A stretch of 41,697 nt of DNA, taken from NCBI RefSeq assembly GCF_002160065.1, contig NZ_NFJW01000017.1:1-41697 (forward strand). The letters are read 5' to 3'. The position numbers and the translations under genes are program-made. Positions 7,430 to 16,960 of this stretch are shown here, piece after piece. Within the stretch, counting starts at the first letter, position 1, and every line of letters begins with the position of its first letter. The DNA is from Collinsella sp. An2. Lineage in GTDB: Bacteria; Actinomycetota; Coriobacteriia; Coriobacteriales; Coriobacteriaceae. The notes beneath the pieces were generated by a model. That model saw only the letters and a program-made list of their open reading frames with translations. It was not told the DNA's origin and ran no database searches.

Positions 7430-9037
7430 ATGCCAGACCGAAAGCACAGCACAGGCGGGCGAAACGCCATCGCCAACGACACCCGCGCCGCACAGCGGCA
7501 CGAGGATCGCCATCAACGTGGCTCGGGACGACGCCTTCGCGGCTGGGGGCAGCGCCGTCGCAGCCGGGAGCAATGCCTGCCGAACGACGGCCGAACGGGC
7601 CCACGTGGGAGCTCGACAGCCCCGGCCGCGTCGAAGCGCCCGACGCGTGGCCTATCCCTGTGGGCAATCGCAACCTGGCTTGTGCTGTGGCAGCTTGCGG
7701 CCCTGGCGCTTGACAGCGAACTGCTGTTGCCAGGCCCCTTGTCTGTGCTTTCACGTCTCGCTATGGCAGCGCTGCAACCCTCCTTTTGGGGCCGTCTGGG
7801 ATTCTCGCTCATCCGCGTGGTCGCCGGCTTCGCAGGCGGCATGGCCATCGCCTCCCTGGGAGCTTCGCTCGCCGTGCGCCGCCCACACATAGAGGCGTTT
7901 CTTGCCCCGCCGATCGCGCTTGCCAAGAGCGTTCCCGTTGCGGCGATCACGGTCCTCGCCCTCGTGTGGCTGCGCGCAAGCGAGCTCTCCGTACTCGTTG
8001 TGATGCTCGTCGTGACGCCCCTTGTCTACGAAGCCCTGCTTGCCGGCCTGCGTGCTCGTGATCCACATCTCGATGAGCTGGCCCGCGTCTTTCACCTCGC
8101 ACGCTGGCGCCGCGCTCGCTACATAACCTTGCCCCAGCTCATGCCGGCCATACGGTCTGCCTGCACAACGGGGCTCGGCATGGCGTGGAAGGCATGCGTC
8201 GCAGCCGAGGTCATCGGCATTCCTCTGGGCTCTGTTGGCGAGGCGTTCTACGATGCCAAGGTCCATTTCGACACGCCCGGGCTCTTCGCCTGGACCGTCG
8301 CAGTGGTAGTGGCTTCCGTGGCGATGGAGAAGCTGCTTGTCGTCGCCCTGGATGTGCTGCACAGGGCGGCGTTGAGTGACTTTACGGTCGAACGGATTTC
8401 CGCGGTGGGCGCGCCGTCTGTTCCCGGTTCCAGCTGCCCCGCGAGTGACAGAGCGCCGAGTGCGCTCCGCCTTGACGAGGTATCTCGCCACTTTGTCGGA
8501 GGCGCCGGCGTCGGCCCCATCTCGCTTGATGTGCGTCCCGGAGCGCCGATTGCCGTCATGGCCCCCTCCGGAGCCGGCAAGTCGACGCTGCTGCGCATCG
8601 CCGCCGGACTCGAGGTGCCGGGCGCTGGTACCGTCGCGCGACCTGGTAGCGGGCGCGCGTCCACGGTCTTTCAGGATGACCGGCTCATCGAGGGGGCAAG
8701 CGCGCTCACCAACGCGCGCCTAGCGGTTCCAGCAGGTTCGCGCGAGTGGCAAGAAGCACCCGATCTGTTGCGCCACCTTGGACTCGAGGACTGCATGGCG
8801 CGCCCCGTCGAGACCTGCTCGGGCGGCCAGCGCCGACGCATCGCGCTTGCCCGGGCACTTCTCGCTCCACATGACGTTTTGCTGCTGGACGAGCCCTTCA
8901 CCGGCCTGGATGACGAATCCCGCGCCGCAGCGGCGGCGCTGGTTCGCACGCGTGAAGAGGGTCGCTGCGTGCTCGTTGCCACGCACGACCTGCGCGACGC
9001 GGACCTTCTCGGCGCGCAGGTCGTGTATCTCAGCTAG
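7430..9037 (+). CDS. Fused ABC permease-ATPase (SsuC-SsuB-like)
   Basis: A 535-residue single chain. Residues 70-335 are a six-helix inner-membrane permease of the SsuC/TauC type, with the EAA loop around LDELARVFHLARWRRARYITLPQLMP. Residues 345-535 are an ABC ATPase: Walker A APSGAGKST with Lys384, Q-loop VFQDDR, signature CSGGQ (Cys in place of the usual Leu), Walker B LLLDEP and the switch His in VATHD. With the lipoprotein upstream it makes a complete importer of two genes; two fused chains would give the full transporter. The first 65 residues are Arg-rich and unlike a protein domain; the ATG at 7430 fits the operon, but a later start is possible. The same domains are usually encoded by two genes. 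Confidence 0.88.
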   Translation: MPDRKHSTGGRNAIANDTRAAQRHEDRHQRGSGRRLRGWGQRRRSREQCLPNDGRTGPRGSSTAPAASKRPTRGLSLWAIATWLVLWQLAALALDSELLLPGPLSVLSRLAMAALQPSFWGRLGFSLIRVVAGFAGGMAIASLGASLAVRRPHIEAFLAPPIALAKSVPVAAITVLALVWLRASELSVLVVMLVVTPLVYEALLAGLRARDPHLDELARVFHLARWRRARYITLPQLMPAIRSACTTGLGMAWKACVAAEVIGIPLGSVGEAFYDAKVHFDTPGLFAWTVAVVVASVAMEKLLVVALDVLHRAALSDFTVERISAVGAPSVPGSSCPASDRAPSALRLDEVSRHFVGGAGVGPISLDVRPGAPIAVMAPSGAGKSTLLRIAAGLEVPGAGTVARPGSGRASTVFQDDRLIEGASALTNARLAVPAGSREWQEAPDLLRHLGLEDCMARPVETCSGGQRRRIALARALLAPHDVLLLDEPFTGLDDESRAAAAALVRTREEGRCVLVATHDLRDADLLGAQVVYLS

Positions 9038-9046
9038 GTCAATCGG

Positions 9047-9152
9047 CTGCGCCCCAGCCCGGACGACGCCGGTGCGGGCGGGCACATGCCGGCGCGGGCG
9101 GCCGCACCCCAGCGCGGACAATCCCGGTACAACCCACTGCGCCCCAGCCCGG
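9047..9152. repeat. Degenerate C/G-rich repeats between convergent genes
   Basis: CTGCGCCCCAGCCCGG occurs at 9047-9062 and again at 9137-9152, with partial copies (CACCCCAGCGCGGACAAT; GCGGGCGG words) between. The gap lies between the 3' ends of the importer and adenine deaminase genes. No gene or clear terminator was seen. Confidence 0.5.
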
Positions 9153-9199
9153 GCGCACGCCGACGCGACCAGCCACATGAACCCACTTGGTGAACCCGC

Positions 9200-11029
9200 T
9201 TACACGTATTCGAAGCGCTCGGCGTCGAAAACACCCTCCGGACGAATGCGCATGACCGGAATGACGGGAAGCGGCAAAAAGATCATGCCCATGATGGGGT
9301 CGAGCGGTGGCTCAACGCCCGTGGAGCGAGCTTCGCGCATGAACAGGTCGTGCTCGCGTGCGACCTCCTCGGCAGGCTTATCGCTCATAAGGCCACCCAG
9401 CGGTAGATCGATGCGCGCCACCACCTTGCCGGCGCGCACCAAAACAAAGCCGCCCTGCCCCACCGCCTGAACAGCGGCGAGCATGTCGGCGGGATTATCG
9501 CCCACCACGCACACGTTGTGAGAATCGTGCCCGATCGTAGAGGCGATGGCACCGCCCGAAATGGTGTAGCCGCGCACCCAGCCGCGCCCGATGTGCTTGC
9601 CGACCAGCCCCAGGCCCGCGGGCCCCTGGCCGTCTGCACCCGCAGCCTGCGCCGCCACGCCGCGACCGTGGCGCTCCACCAGCGCGATGCGCCGCAAGCC
9701 CTCGCCGCTCTCGGGCCGTGCGACGCCGGTGACGGCATTGCCGGGAATAACGTCGATCACTGCCTCGCCCGGCGTGAAGGGATAATCAAACACCTCCTGG
9801 GAAAGCTCCGGAAGATGGACGGACCCGCGCAGCGTGGCCTCGAGGCGGGCAACCTCCTCGGACTCCGGAAGAACCTCGCCCACGAACGCGCCGTCGCGCG
9901 CAACCAGCTTGCCCGCAGAAAAGACGAAGGCCGGCGGACGCACAAACGCCAGGTCATCCAGAAGCAGCAAGTCCGCACGTTTGCCGGGGGCAATGGCGCC
10001 GCGCCGCTCGAGCGGATCGGACACGCCATGGTCCAGCCCAAAGCACTCGGCAGTCGAAAGCGTTCCCATGGCAATCGCCGTCACAGGATCGATGCCGGCA
10101 TCGATAGCCATGCGACACGCATTGTCGATCATGCCCACGCTGATCGCGTCCGAGGGCGCACGGTCATCGGTTGCCAGACAGCACCGACGAGCCCGGAAGG
10201 GATCATCCCGAACAAGCGGCGCAAGCTGCGCAAGGTCATGGCTGCAGGTGCCCTCCCTCAGCATGATGTACATCCCGCGCGAAAGCTTGTCGAGGGCCTC
10301 CTCGGGCTGCGTGCACTCATGGTCGGCGATGATGCCCGCCGCGGCATATGCGTTGAGGTCACGCCCCGCCGCGAGCGGCGCATGTCCGTCAACCTGGCGC
10401 GACATCGTCTGGGCGGCCACGCCGACGCGCCGTACGGTCTCCTCGTCCGCGGCATAGATGCCGGGCGTGTTCATCATCTCGCCCAGACCAAAGATCTCGC
10501 CGGGATGCTCATCCATAAACGCGCGCATGTCCTGCGCGGTAATGCTTGCCCCGGCCTGTTCATCGGGCAGCGCCGGTACGCACGAAGGCATCATGAACTT
10601 GATGTCGAGCGGCGCGCGGCGCGCATCCTCAATCATGAACGCCAGGCCATCGAGGCCGCAGACATTGGCGATCTCGTGGCTGTCTGCGATGGCGGTCGTG
10701 GTGCCGCGGGCAAGCGCCATGCGCGCGTACTCAGCCGGGCGCACGTTGCTCGACTCAATATGCAGGTGTCCGTCGATGAAGCCCGGCGCAAGGAACCTGC
10801 CCTTGCAGTCGATGACCTCGCGCGCCTCGTCGTCGGGCACCTCCGAGTCGCGGTCGTCAAACAGCACGGACGCGATCGCCCCGTCGCGCACCGCCACGCG
10901 ACCCGGCACCACGCGATGCCCGTACACGTCCACGATGCGCGCGTTGACGAACAGCGTGTCCGCAGGCTCGCGCCCCTCGGCGGTGTCAATCAGCTTCTTG
11001 TGCTGCGCATCCAGCATGTCTGTTTCCAT
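9200..11029 (-). CDS. ade: Adenine deaminase
   Basis: A 609-residue enzyme of the amidohydrolase superfamily that converts adenine to hypoxanthine and ammonia in purine salvage. Family blocks are clear: the metal-binding DGHLHIESS, then GTTTAIADSHEIANVCG, the PSCVPA stretch, HAPLAAGRDLNAYAAAGIIADHE, and the C-terminal LDPIMGMIFLPLPVIPVMRI. The length fits the family. The ATG at 11029 is preferred because AGGGGAG lies just before it; starts further upstream would add Arg-rich residues. It follows the terminator of tyrS and so is probably transcribed on its own. Confidence 0.94.
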   Translation of the reverse strand: METDMLDAQHKKLIDTAEGREPADTLFVNARIVDVYGHRVVPGRVAVRDGAIASVLFDDRDSEVPDDEAREVIDCKGRFLAPGFIDGHLHIESSNVRPAEYARMALARGTTTAIADSHEIANVCGLDGLAFMIEDARRAPLDIKFMMPSCVPALPDEQAGASITAQDMRAFMDEHPGEIFGLGEMMNTPGIYAADEETVRRVGVAAQTMSRQVDGHAPLAAGRDLNAYAAAGIIADHECTQPEEALDKLSRGMYIMLREGTCSHDLAQLAPLVRDDPFRARRCCLATDDRAPSDAISVGMIDNACRMAIDAGIDPVTAIAMGTLSTAECFGLDHGVSDPLERRGAIAPGKRADLLLLDDLAFVRPPAFVFSAGKLVARDGAFVGEVLPESEEVARLEATLRGSVHLPELSQEVFDYPFTPGEAVIDVIPGNAVTGVARPESGEGLRRIALVERHGRGVAAQAAGADGQGPAGLGLVGKHIGRGWVRGYTISGGAIASTIGHDSHNVCVVGDNPADMLAAVQAVGQGGFVLVRAGKVVARIDLPLGGLMSDKPAEEVAREHDLFMREARSTGVEPPLDPIMGMIFLPLPVIPVMRIRPEGVFDAERFEYV

Positions 11030-11129
11030 GCTCGCTCCCCTCGATGTCGCTCGTTGGATGCATCGTACCCGAGAGCGGCCGCCGCGATGCACCATACTGC
11101 CAACGGCGCACAGCTGTACCGCAGCCATA

Positions 11130-11162
11130 TAAAACAGGGTCGCGGCGCTGCGCCACGACCCC
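11130..11162 (-). terminator. Rho-independent terminator of tyrS
   Basis: A 12-bp stem (11137-11148 with 11150-11161, one G-U pair) is followed on the minus strand by TGTTTTAT. It lies about 70 bases past the tyrS stop codon and before the start of adenine deaminase. Confidence 0.7.
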
Positions 11163-11230
11163 GTGTCTCAATCGATTTTCGTCCTGCCGCGTTCCTTGGG
11201 GACACCGCAGAAAGAACGTATGGGCCCGTC

Positions 11231-12445
11231 CTACTTCAGGCGCGCGAACTTACGCTTGCCCACCTGCAGGACGACGCCCGCATGCAGCAGCCCGGGCTCG
11301 ACGTTGTAGCTCTTGGGGGCAACCGGCTGCTGGTCGATCTTCACGCCGCCGCCATCGATCAGACGACGGGCCTCGCCCGTCGAAGGTGCCAAGCCGGCTG
11401 CGCGCAGCACGCCCGCCAGATAGATCTTTCCCTCGTCGTTGGGGGTCAGGTCAACCTCGACCTCGGCGATGTCCTCGGGCAGCTGGCTCTCCTTGAACAC
11501 GCGGTCGAACGCGGCCTCGGCCTCCTCACCCGCGCCGGCGCCGTGGTAGGTGTCGCACAGGTCGCGCCCGAGCGCACGCTTGAGCTCGTACGGGTCGGCG
11601 GAGCCGTCGGCGAGCGCGGCCTCGATCTCGTCCACCTCGGCCGGCGTCTTAGAGCTTGCCAGGCGGTAGTACTTGCCAATCATCTCGTCGGGGATGGACA
11701 TGGTCTTGCCAAACATGTCGGCCGGCTCGTCGGTGAGGCCGATGTAGTTGCCGTAGGACTTGGACATCTTGCGCACGCCGTCGGTGCCCTCGAGCAGCGG
11801 CATGGTGAGCGCGACCTGCGGCTCCATGCCCATCTTCTCCATGAGCTCACGGCCGGCGAGCAGGTTGAACAGCTGGTCGGTGCCGCCCATCTCCACATCG
11901 GCCTTGATCTTGACCGAGTCGTAGGCCTGCATGACGGGGTACAGGAACTCGTGCAGGGCGATAGGCGTCTGGGACTGGTAGCGCTTGGTGAAGTCGTCGC
12001 GCTCCAGGATGCGAGCGACCGTGAACTTGCTGCAGAGCTCGAGCATGCCCTTGAGGTCGAGCGACAAGATCCAGTCGCCGTTGTGCACGATCGTGGTCTT
12101 CTCGGGGTCGAGGATCTTCATGGCCTGGCTCACGTACGTGGCGGCGTTGGCCTCGACCTGCTCCTGGGTGAGCTGCGGGCGCGTGGTGTTCTTACCGGAG
12201 GGGTCGCCGATCATGGCAGTACCGTTGCCGATGATGAGCGTGACCTTGTGGCCGAGGTCCTGGAACTGGCGCATCTTGCGAAGCGGCACCGCGTGTCCCA
12301 GATGCAGGTCGGGGCTCGTGGGGTCGACGCCCAGCTTGATGTTGAGCGGCACGCCGCGCTCGAGCTTCTTCCTCAGGTCCGCCTCGGGCACAATCTGGGC
12401 GGCGCCAGACGTGATGATGCGCATCTGCTCGTCGACTGGCAGCAA
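11231..12445 (-). CDS. tyrS: Tyrosyl-tRNA synthetase
   Basis: A 404-residue class I synthetase that charges tRNA-Tyr. The HIGH motif appears as HLGH (48-51) and the KMSKS loop is intact (226-230); the tyrosine pocket block QAYDSVKIKADVEMGGTDQ lies between them. The C-terminus is an S4 RNA-binding domain (TGEARRLIDGGGVKI). It is the TyrZ-like type. The TTG at 12445 is chosen because GAGGAGG sits 8 bases before it; a GTG at 12472 would add 9 residues but has no ribosome site. No T-box leader was found upstream. Confidence 0.95.
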   Translation of the reverse strand: MLPVDEQMRIITSGAAQIVPEADLRKKLERGVPLNIKLGVDPTSPDLHLGHAVPLRKMRQFQDLGHKVTLIIGNGTAMIGDPSGKNTTRPQLTQEQVEANAATYVSQAMKILDPEKTTIVHNGDWILSLDLKGMLELCSKFTVARILERDDFTKRYQSQTPIALHEFLYPVMQAYDSVKIKADVEMGGTDQLFNLLAGRELMEKMGMEPQVALTMPLLEGTDGVRKMSKSYGNYIGLTDEPADMFGKTMSIPDEMIGKYYRLASSKTPAEVDEIEAALADGSADPYELKRALGRDLCDTYHGAGAGEEAEAAFDRVFKESQLPEDIAEVEVDLTPNDEGKIYLAGVLRAAGLAPSTGEARRLIDGGGVKIDQQPVAPKSYNVEPGLLHAGVVLQVGKRKFARLK

Positions 12446-12530
12446 ATCTCTGTCCTCCTCATGAGATAGCACCCTCGCCTACGGCCGGCCATCGGCGCGG
12501 TGGCGGTGCTGGTGTTCGCATAACCCATCT

Positions 12531-12560
12531 AATATAGCCGAGAAATCCGTTCGTCGTGAA
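12531..12560 (-). promoter_or_regulatory. Possible tyrS promoter
   Basis: On the minus strand TTCACG (12560-12555) and TATATT (12536-12531) are 18 bases apart, a fair match to a housekeeping promoter. It would give a leader of about 80 bases. Confidence 0.4.
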
Positions 12561-12615
12561 TGATTCATGTGAGAGTGCGGCCCGTTATGCCGAGCAACAA
12601 AACGTACACTCGCCC

Positions 12616-12751
12616 GCGGTTGTGCAGCAATCCACATGCTCGTCTGCGGTTCTGCAGCAATCCACACGTTCAACCCCCGTTTTTTGGCCTCGAACGTGTG
12701 AATTGCCACCAAACATGTCCCGAGCGTGAGAATTGCGCAAAGATGCGGCCC
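12616..12751. repeat. Head-to-head 30-bp repeats
   Basis: Two 30-bp units at 12616-12645 and 12646-12675 share GCGGTT-TGCAGCAATCCACA. Two more units in the opposite direction start at 12692 (GAACGTGTGAATTGCC) and 12722 (GAGCGTGAGAATTGCG), again 30 bases apart. The inverse complement of the left units shares the core GA(A/G)C-TG-G-ATTGC with the right ones. The rest of the 12446-12769 gap holds only the tyrS promoter region. Confidence 0.55.
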
Positions 12752-12769
12752 CACTCGTCGGAGGCTTGC

Positions 12770-14650
12770 CTACAGCTGCCCGTGATATCCCACGATCGAT
12801 TCCTTGCCGTACCACTGGGCCAGGCGGAAGTTGATGTAGTTGTCCATGTTGTCGCGAATATCCCCCATGAAGAGGACCTTCGGCCCCACCGTATAGAACG
12901 GGACCTCGAGCTGATCTTCGGGACTCGATTCAATGAGGTCGATGCGGTCGCACACCTGTTGGTCGTACTCCTGGGCCGTGCCGGTCATGAGCGCATGTGC
13001 CGCAGAGATGGAGACGAGGTCGTCCACATGACGACTGTCGACGGCGAGCGCTACCAGCGAAAACGCAAGCACCGCAGCAATCGATGCGTACAGCACGGCA
13101 AGAAGACGGCGACAGGACGAGGCCCGTTGCGCGCCGACTGTTTGGACGCCCGCGCCCGGCAACGCGGCTCGTCCATCGACTTCAGACACCGCGGGCCGCG
13201 CATGGGCACCCAACGCTGCGGGACGCTCCGCGGGAGGCGACGCCGCATCGAGCAGCCCGTGCGCCTCGGCACGGCGAACACACCAGCCCACGAACCATCC
13301 CACACACAGCAACACCGCCAATACGAACAGGTCGTAGCGAATGTTCTGAACGCGACCCGGGCCGACGGTTCCCATCGAGTAAAACGTGGGAGCAAAGCTC
13401 GCCATAAAGAGCGCCAGCGACGCCAGGGCGGGAACGCCGGGCAGATGATAGGAGCACCTTGCCTCTTGGGCGATGCGCACCATGACGGGCAGCAGGGCAA
13501 GCAAGCCCAGGACGAGGTAGCCGTTTGTCCACAGCACCGCATACTCGATACCCGCCAAGCCGCTGCGCACCAGCGTGAGTACCACGCCCAGGTTGTCCCC
13601 GGCAAACTGCGATACCTGGCGGGCCTCGTTTCCCGGCGCGGCCATGGAGACCACGAAGCCAGCAACAAGAACAAAGAGCGCCGGCAGCAGCAAGGCGGCA
13701 CGACGCGGCCTGCGGGCAAGCCCTGCAACCGCCACAGCAAAGAGTCCGACGGCGCTCACAAGGCCCGTGACGAAGTTGCCGCCAGCCACCACAAACGCAA
13801 GCGCGGTAAGCAGGAGCGACCGCAGCACAACGCCGTGGCGAGTGAGCGGCCCCCGATGCGTGCATCCGCGTAGCAACCTTACGGCAAGCCCTGCCATCCC
13901 AAGCATGAGCGCATGGTAGAACGTGTAATAGATGGCCGAGTTATACCACCAGAATCCCTCCACGGGACTCGGCAGCAGCTGGGTCTGCAGCAACAGCGCC
14001 ACGCACGTCACCGCAAGCCACGGCGCGCGGCTTGCGCCCACAACGTCCCGCACGGCAACCGACGTCGCATACCCCGTCGAGAGGACCAGGCTCGCCATGA
14101 TGCCCACAGCGCCCGCGCCGTAAAGCGCCTCCGAGAACACGCCGGGCTGCAACGCCATAAGAAAGATCGCTGAGTAGGTGCCCTGCCAGGAATCGTAGGT
14201 ATCGATGACCTCCTGGATCGCCGCGCGCACGGCACCCGCTATGCCGCCTCCCGCCTGCAGCACGAGATAGGCATCGACGCCGTAGTGCCAATCGTCGGCG
14301 TAGCTGTGGTCAAAGGCAGAGATCGCCACCATAGGGACCAGCGCGACCACAAGCAATGCCACCAACGCGGCGGCCAAAAGAACGAGCCAACGCGGGCTGC
14401 GGACTGGGTACGCACCCGTTATGGTGAGCGGCGGAGAGGCCTGCGCGGAATCAGGGGGCGCCACCGTCGACCCAGGGGACGCCTCAGCTGGCTCGGGAGA
14501 CGCGCCTGTCGGCCCCGGTGTCACTGCGGTCAACCCGGAGGACGCGCCGCGGCAAACCGCAGGGGCTTCCTCCACCGCAGGGGATGCCCCAGCCGGCTCG
14601 AAGGCCGCCCGCACCGATTGCCGTACCCGCTTATGCCCGCTCAGTGACAT
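12770..14650 (-). CDS. Polytopic membrane protein, DUF6056/GtrII-like
   Basis: A 626-residue inner-membrane protein of about 10-12 helices. After a Pro/Ala/Ser-rich N-terminal tail (residues 15-80), the first helix (RWLVLLAAALVALLVVALVP) is followed by an outer loop with YADDWHYG, then TYDSWQGTYSA, FLMALQPGVF and PVEGFWWYNSAIYYTFYH. This set matches a family of membrane proteins related to lipid-linked glucosyltransferases of the GtrII kind (DUF6056); an Asp-rich first outer loop is usual in such GT-C folds. A role in cell-surface sugar transfer is an inference. The ATG at 14650 follows GGAGAGG and lies 8 bases past the U32 stop, so it shares a message with that gene. Residues 450-510 form a cytoplasmic low-complexity insert. 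Confidence 0.75.
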   Translation of the reverse strand: MSLSGHKRVRQSVRAAFEPAGASPAVEEAPAVCRGASSGLTAVTPGPTGASPEPAEASPGSTVAPPDSAQASPPLTITGAYPVRSPRWLVLLAAALVALLVVALVPMVAISAFDHSYADDWHYGVDAYLVLQAGGGIAGAVRAAIQEVIDTYDSWQGTYSAIFLMALQPGVFSEALYGAGAVGIMASLVLSTGYATSVAVRDVVGASRAPWLAVTCVALLLQTQLLPSPVEGFWWYNSAIYYTFYHALMLGMAGLAVRLLRGCTHRGPLTRHGVVLRSLLLTALAFVVAGGNFVTGLVSAVGLFAVAVAGLARRPRRAALLLPALFVLVAGFVVSMAAPGNEARQVSQFAGDNLGVVLTLVRSGLAGIEYAVLWTNGYLVLGLLALLPVMVRIAQEARCSYHLPGVPALASLALFMASFAPTFYSMGTVGPGRVQNIRYDLFVLAVLLCVGWFVGWCVRRAEAHGLLDAASPPAERPAALGAHARPAVSEVDGRAALPGAGVQTVGAQRASSCRRLLAVLYASIAAVLAFSLVALAVDSRHVDDLVSISAAHALMTGTAQEYDQQVCDRIDLIESSPEDQLEVPFYTVGPKVLFMGDIRDNMDNYINFRLAQWYGKESIVGYHGQL

Positions 14651-14658
14651 GGCCTCTC

Positions 14659-16791
14659 CTACCTTTCGCCCTCGTCTTCGCGTGCGTCACGCTCCGGGTC
14701 AGACACGCCGCAGGGCTCCACCCCGCAAGCACCTGCCTCGACGGCCCAGACAACCCGATCGCCGAGTGCGCGCAACAGGTCGCGACGAACCGTTGGGCGC
14801 TCGTCGAAGATCCGCGTCCTTCCGCGTGCGTCCACCACCACGGACAGCCGCGCGCCGCCGGTCTCGACCAGCCAGCGCCTCTGTCGGCGACGCGAGCACG
14901 AGGCGCACCTACCGTCGCAGGGGCCCTCAGCGGTGAGCAGGCAATGCTCGCACACCATAAGCTCGGAGCGCGCGGCCGCGACCATGCCCATCGTGACCTC
15001 ATCGCCCACGGCATCGACCACCAAGGGCGCATCATCCGCATCAAGCTCGCCGGACAACCAAACGCGCCGCGCCCCCATGCGCGCAAAGGCGCGGACCGCC
15101 TCCGCGTTGGTCGCATGCAAGGGCGTTGCGGTATCGAAGGACGCGCCCGTCTGGCGCGCGAGCTCGATCTGCCCCAGGTTGCGGCACACCACGCGCCCTG
15201 CCCGGGAACAGACCTGCAGGACCCGGTCCACATCGTCAGCGCGAAGCACCTCGTCGAGCACCACGGTCAGCCGGCCCAGGAGGTCCTCCCACGCAGCGAA
15301 GTCCTCGGCGATGCGCCAGGCAAGGACCGCGACTTCACGGCCCTGTGCAGTTGCAAGCGCGCGCGACGCCGCGTCGACGCTGTCGACGAGCACGACCTGC
15401 GCTCCGGCGACAGAAGCGCGCGCGTCCGCCCCATGCGAGCTCGCGCTGCGTGGGCCCAGCGACGCGCCCGCCGATTTGTCGGCACCCGTATCCGCCCACG
15501 TTTCGGGCAGGTCCCCAAAGGCGTACGCCTGCTCGATCGCGTCGAGGTCGGCATGCGCACGCTTTAGCGCGGCGGACGTCTCGGCGAGCACCCGGGCGCT
15601 GCGCACCAGGTGGACGACGCTGCCGACCGTGACCTTGCGCTTACAGCGAATCCACAGGCGCTCCCCCGCCGCCCCATCTGCCGTACACGGCACCTGGGGC
15701 CACCGTGCAGGAACGTCGGGCGGCGTGTCCGGCCCCGGCACAAAGCGGATCTCGAGCGTGTCTCCCGCAGCAACATCTCCCTCAAGCTCCACGAGTACCG
15801 CTTCGTGACGACGCTCGACCACCGTGCCCACCCGCACGCCTTGGTTACACGAGCGCTCCGTGCTCATGAGGTCGGCACCCGAGTCGCCGCGTAGGTACCC
15901 ATCTGTAAACCCACGGTTGAAGGAGCGCCCGAGCTCTCGGGCAAGCGCCGGCGCGTCATACGGCACCCCCGCCGCCGCGGCGTCGAGCGCCATGCGATAG
16001 ATGCGCGTCACGTTGTAGACGTAGTCGGGGTTCTTCATGCGCCCCTCGATTTTGAGCGACGCCACCCCTGCCGCACATAGCTCGGGAAGGTGCTCGAGCC
16101 CCAGATAGTCACGCGGGCACAGCAGCTTGTCGCCATCCGATCGGGCGCACGTGTGCCCCTCCTCGTCCTCCAGGCCATAGGACAGCCGGCACGGCTGCGT
16201 ACAGTCGCCCCGCATGGCAGAGCGACCGCGGCGGCAAGCCGAAAACGCGCAGGCGCCCGAGTACGAGATGCAGATGGCCCCGTGGCAGAACACCTCAATG
16301 GGAACGCCCGTCTCCGTCAGGCCGAAAATCTCGCCGGTAGTGAGTTCGCGGGCCGAAGTCACACGAGAACATCCCAGCTCACGGGCCATGCGAACCGCCT
16401 GTACCGACTGCGCGCCCGCCTGCGTGGAGAGGTGCAGCTCGACGCCCCCCACGTCGCGAAGCAGGCGAGACGCCAGCCCCAGATCGGCCACGATGAGGGC
16501 ATCCGCGCCGGCGTCGAGCACCTGGCGCGCCAGGGCTACCGCCCCGTCGAGCTCCCCCTCATAGACCGTCACATTGAGCGCCGCATAGACCCTCACGCCA
16601 TGCTCGTGGGCATACGCGCAGGCACAGGCCAGCTGGCGGGGCGTGAACCCCTCGGCGCTCACGCGGGCGTTCATGCTGCCGGCGCCCACATAGACCGCGT
16701 CCGCCCCGGCGGCCACGGCAGCCAGCAATGCGTCCACGCCGCCGGCAGGAGCCAACAGCTCGGGAACCGCACCTGCGCCTTGCGTCATCAT
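14659..16791 (-). CDS. U32 peptidase-family protein (tRNA/rRNA hydroxylase-like)
   Basis: A 710-residue protein with an N-terminal TIM-barrel-like U32 domain (PELLAPAGGVDALLAAVAAGADAVYVG at residues 10-36) and the family signature around residues 168-205: EVFCHGAICISYSG, SACRRGRSAMRGDCTQPCRLSY. The Cys residues there probably bind an iron-sulfur cluster. The C-terminal part resembles the extra domain found on longer U32 proteins (DUF3656), including a Cys-rich stretch near 650 (CEHCLLTAEGPCDGRCASC). Family members such as TrhP and RlhA are needed for prephenate-dependent hydroxylation of tRNA or 23S rRNA; others were called collagenases. RNA modification is the better inference. A paralog lies at 38255-40810. 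ATG at 16791 follows GAGAGGGG. Confidence 0.85.
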   Translation of the reverse strand: MMTQGAGAVPELLAPAGGVDALLAAVAAGADAVYVGAGSMNARVSAEGFTPRQLACACAYAHEHGVRVYAALNVTVYEGELDGAVALARQVLDAGADALIVADLGLASRLLRDVGGVELHLSTQAGAQSVQAVRMARELGCSRVTSARELTTGEIFGLTETGVPIEVFCHGAICISYSGACAFSACRRGRSAMRGDCTQPCRLSYGLEDEEGHTCARSDGDKLLCPRDYLGLEHLPELCAAGVASLKIEGRMKNPDYVYNVTRIYRMALDAAAAGVPYDAPALARELGRSFNRGFTDGYLRGDSGADLMSTERSCNQGVRVGTVVERRHEAVLVELEGDVAAGDTLEIRFVPGPDTPPDVPARWPQVPCTADGAAGERLWIRCKRKVTVGSVVHLVRSARVLAETSAALKRAHADLDAIEQAYAFGDLPETWADTGADKSAGASLGPRSASSHGADARASVAGAQVVLVDSVDAASRALATAQGREVAVLAWRIAEDFAAWEDLLGRLTVVLDEVLRADDVDRVLQVCSRAGRVVCRNLGQIELARQTGASFDTATPLHATNAEAVRAFARMGARRVWLSGELDADDAPLVVDAVGDEVTMGMVAAARSELMVCEHCLLTAEGPCDGRCASCSRRRQRRWLVETGGARLSVVVDARGRTRIFDERPTVRRDLLRALGDRVVWAVEAGACGVEPCGVSDPERDAREDEGER

Positions 16792-16960
16792 GCTGTCTGA
16801 CCCCTCTCATCGCCGCCGATAAGGTATGCAATCGGTCTGGAATTTGCCTGCGTCTAGGATACACGAGGGCCTTTGGGAGCCGCTTGCGCTAATGTGTAAT
16901 AACTTATGTTCCTCGCTAATCCCCGAAGCCCCTCGCTCCGGGGCGTCATTGGAGGTCTTC

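Noticed and set aside
9518-12469. 983-residue plus-strand frame
   Set aside because: It lies opposite adenine deaminase and tyrosyl-tRNA synthetase, which have complete motifs; a shadow of GC-rich coding DNA.
12446-12769. T-box leader for tyrS
   Set aside because: The conserved T-box and specifier-loop words are not present.
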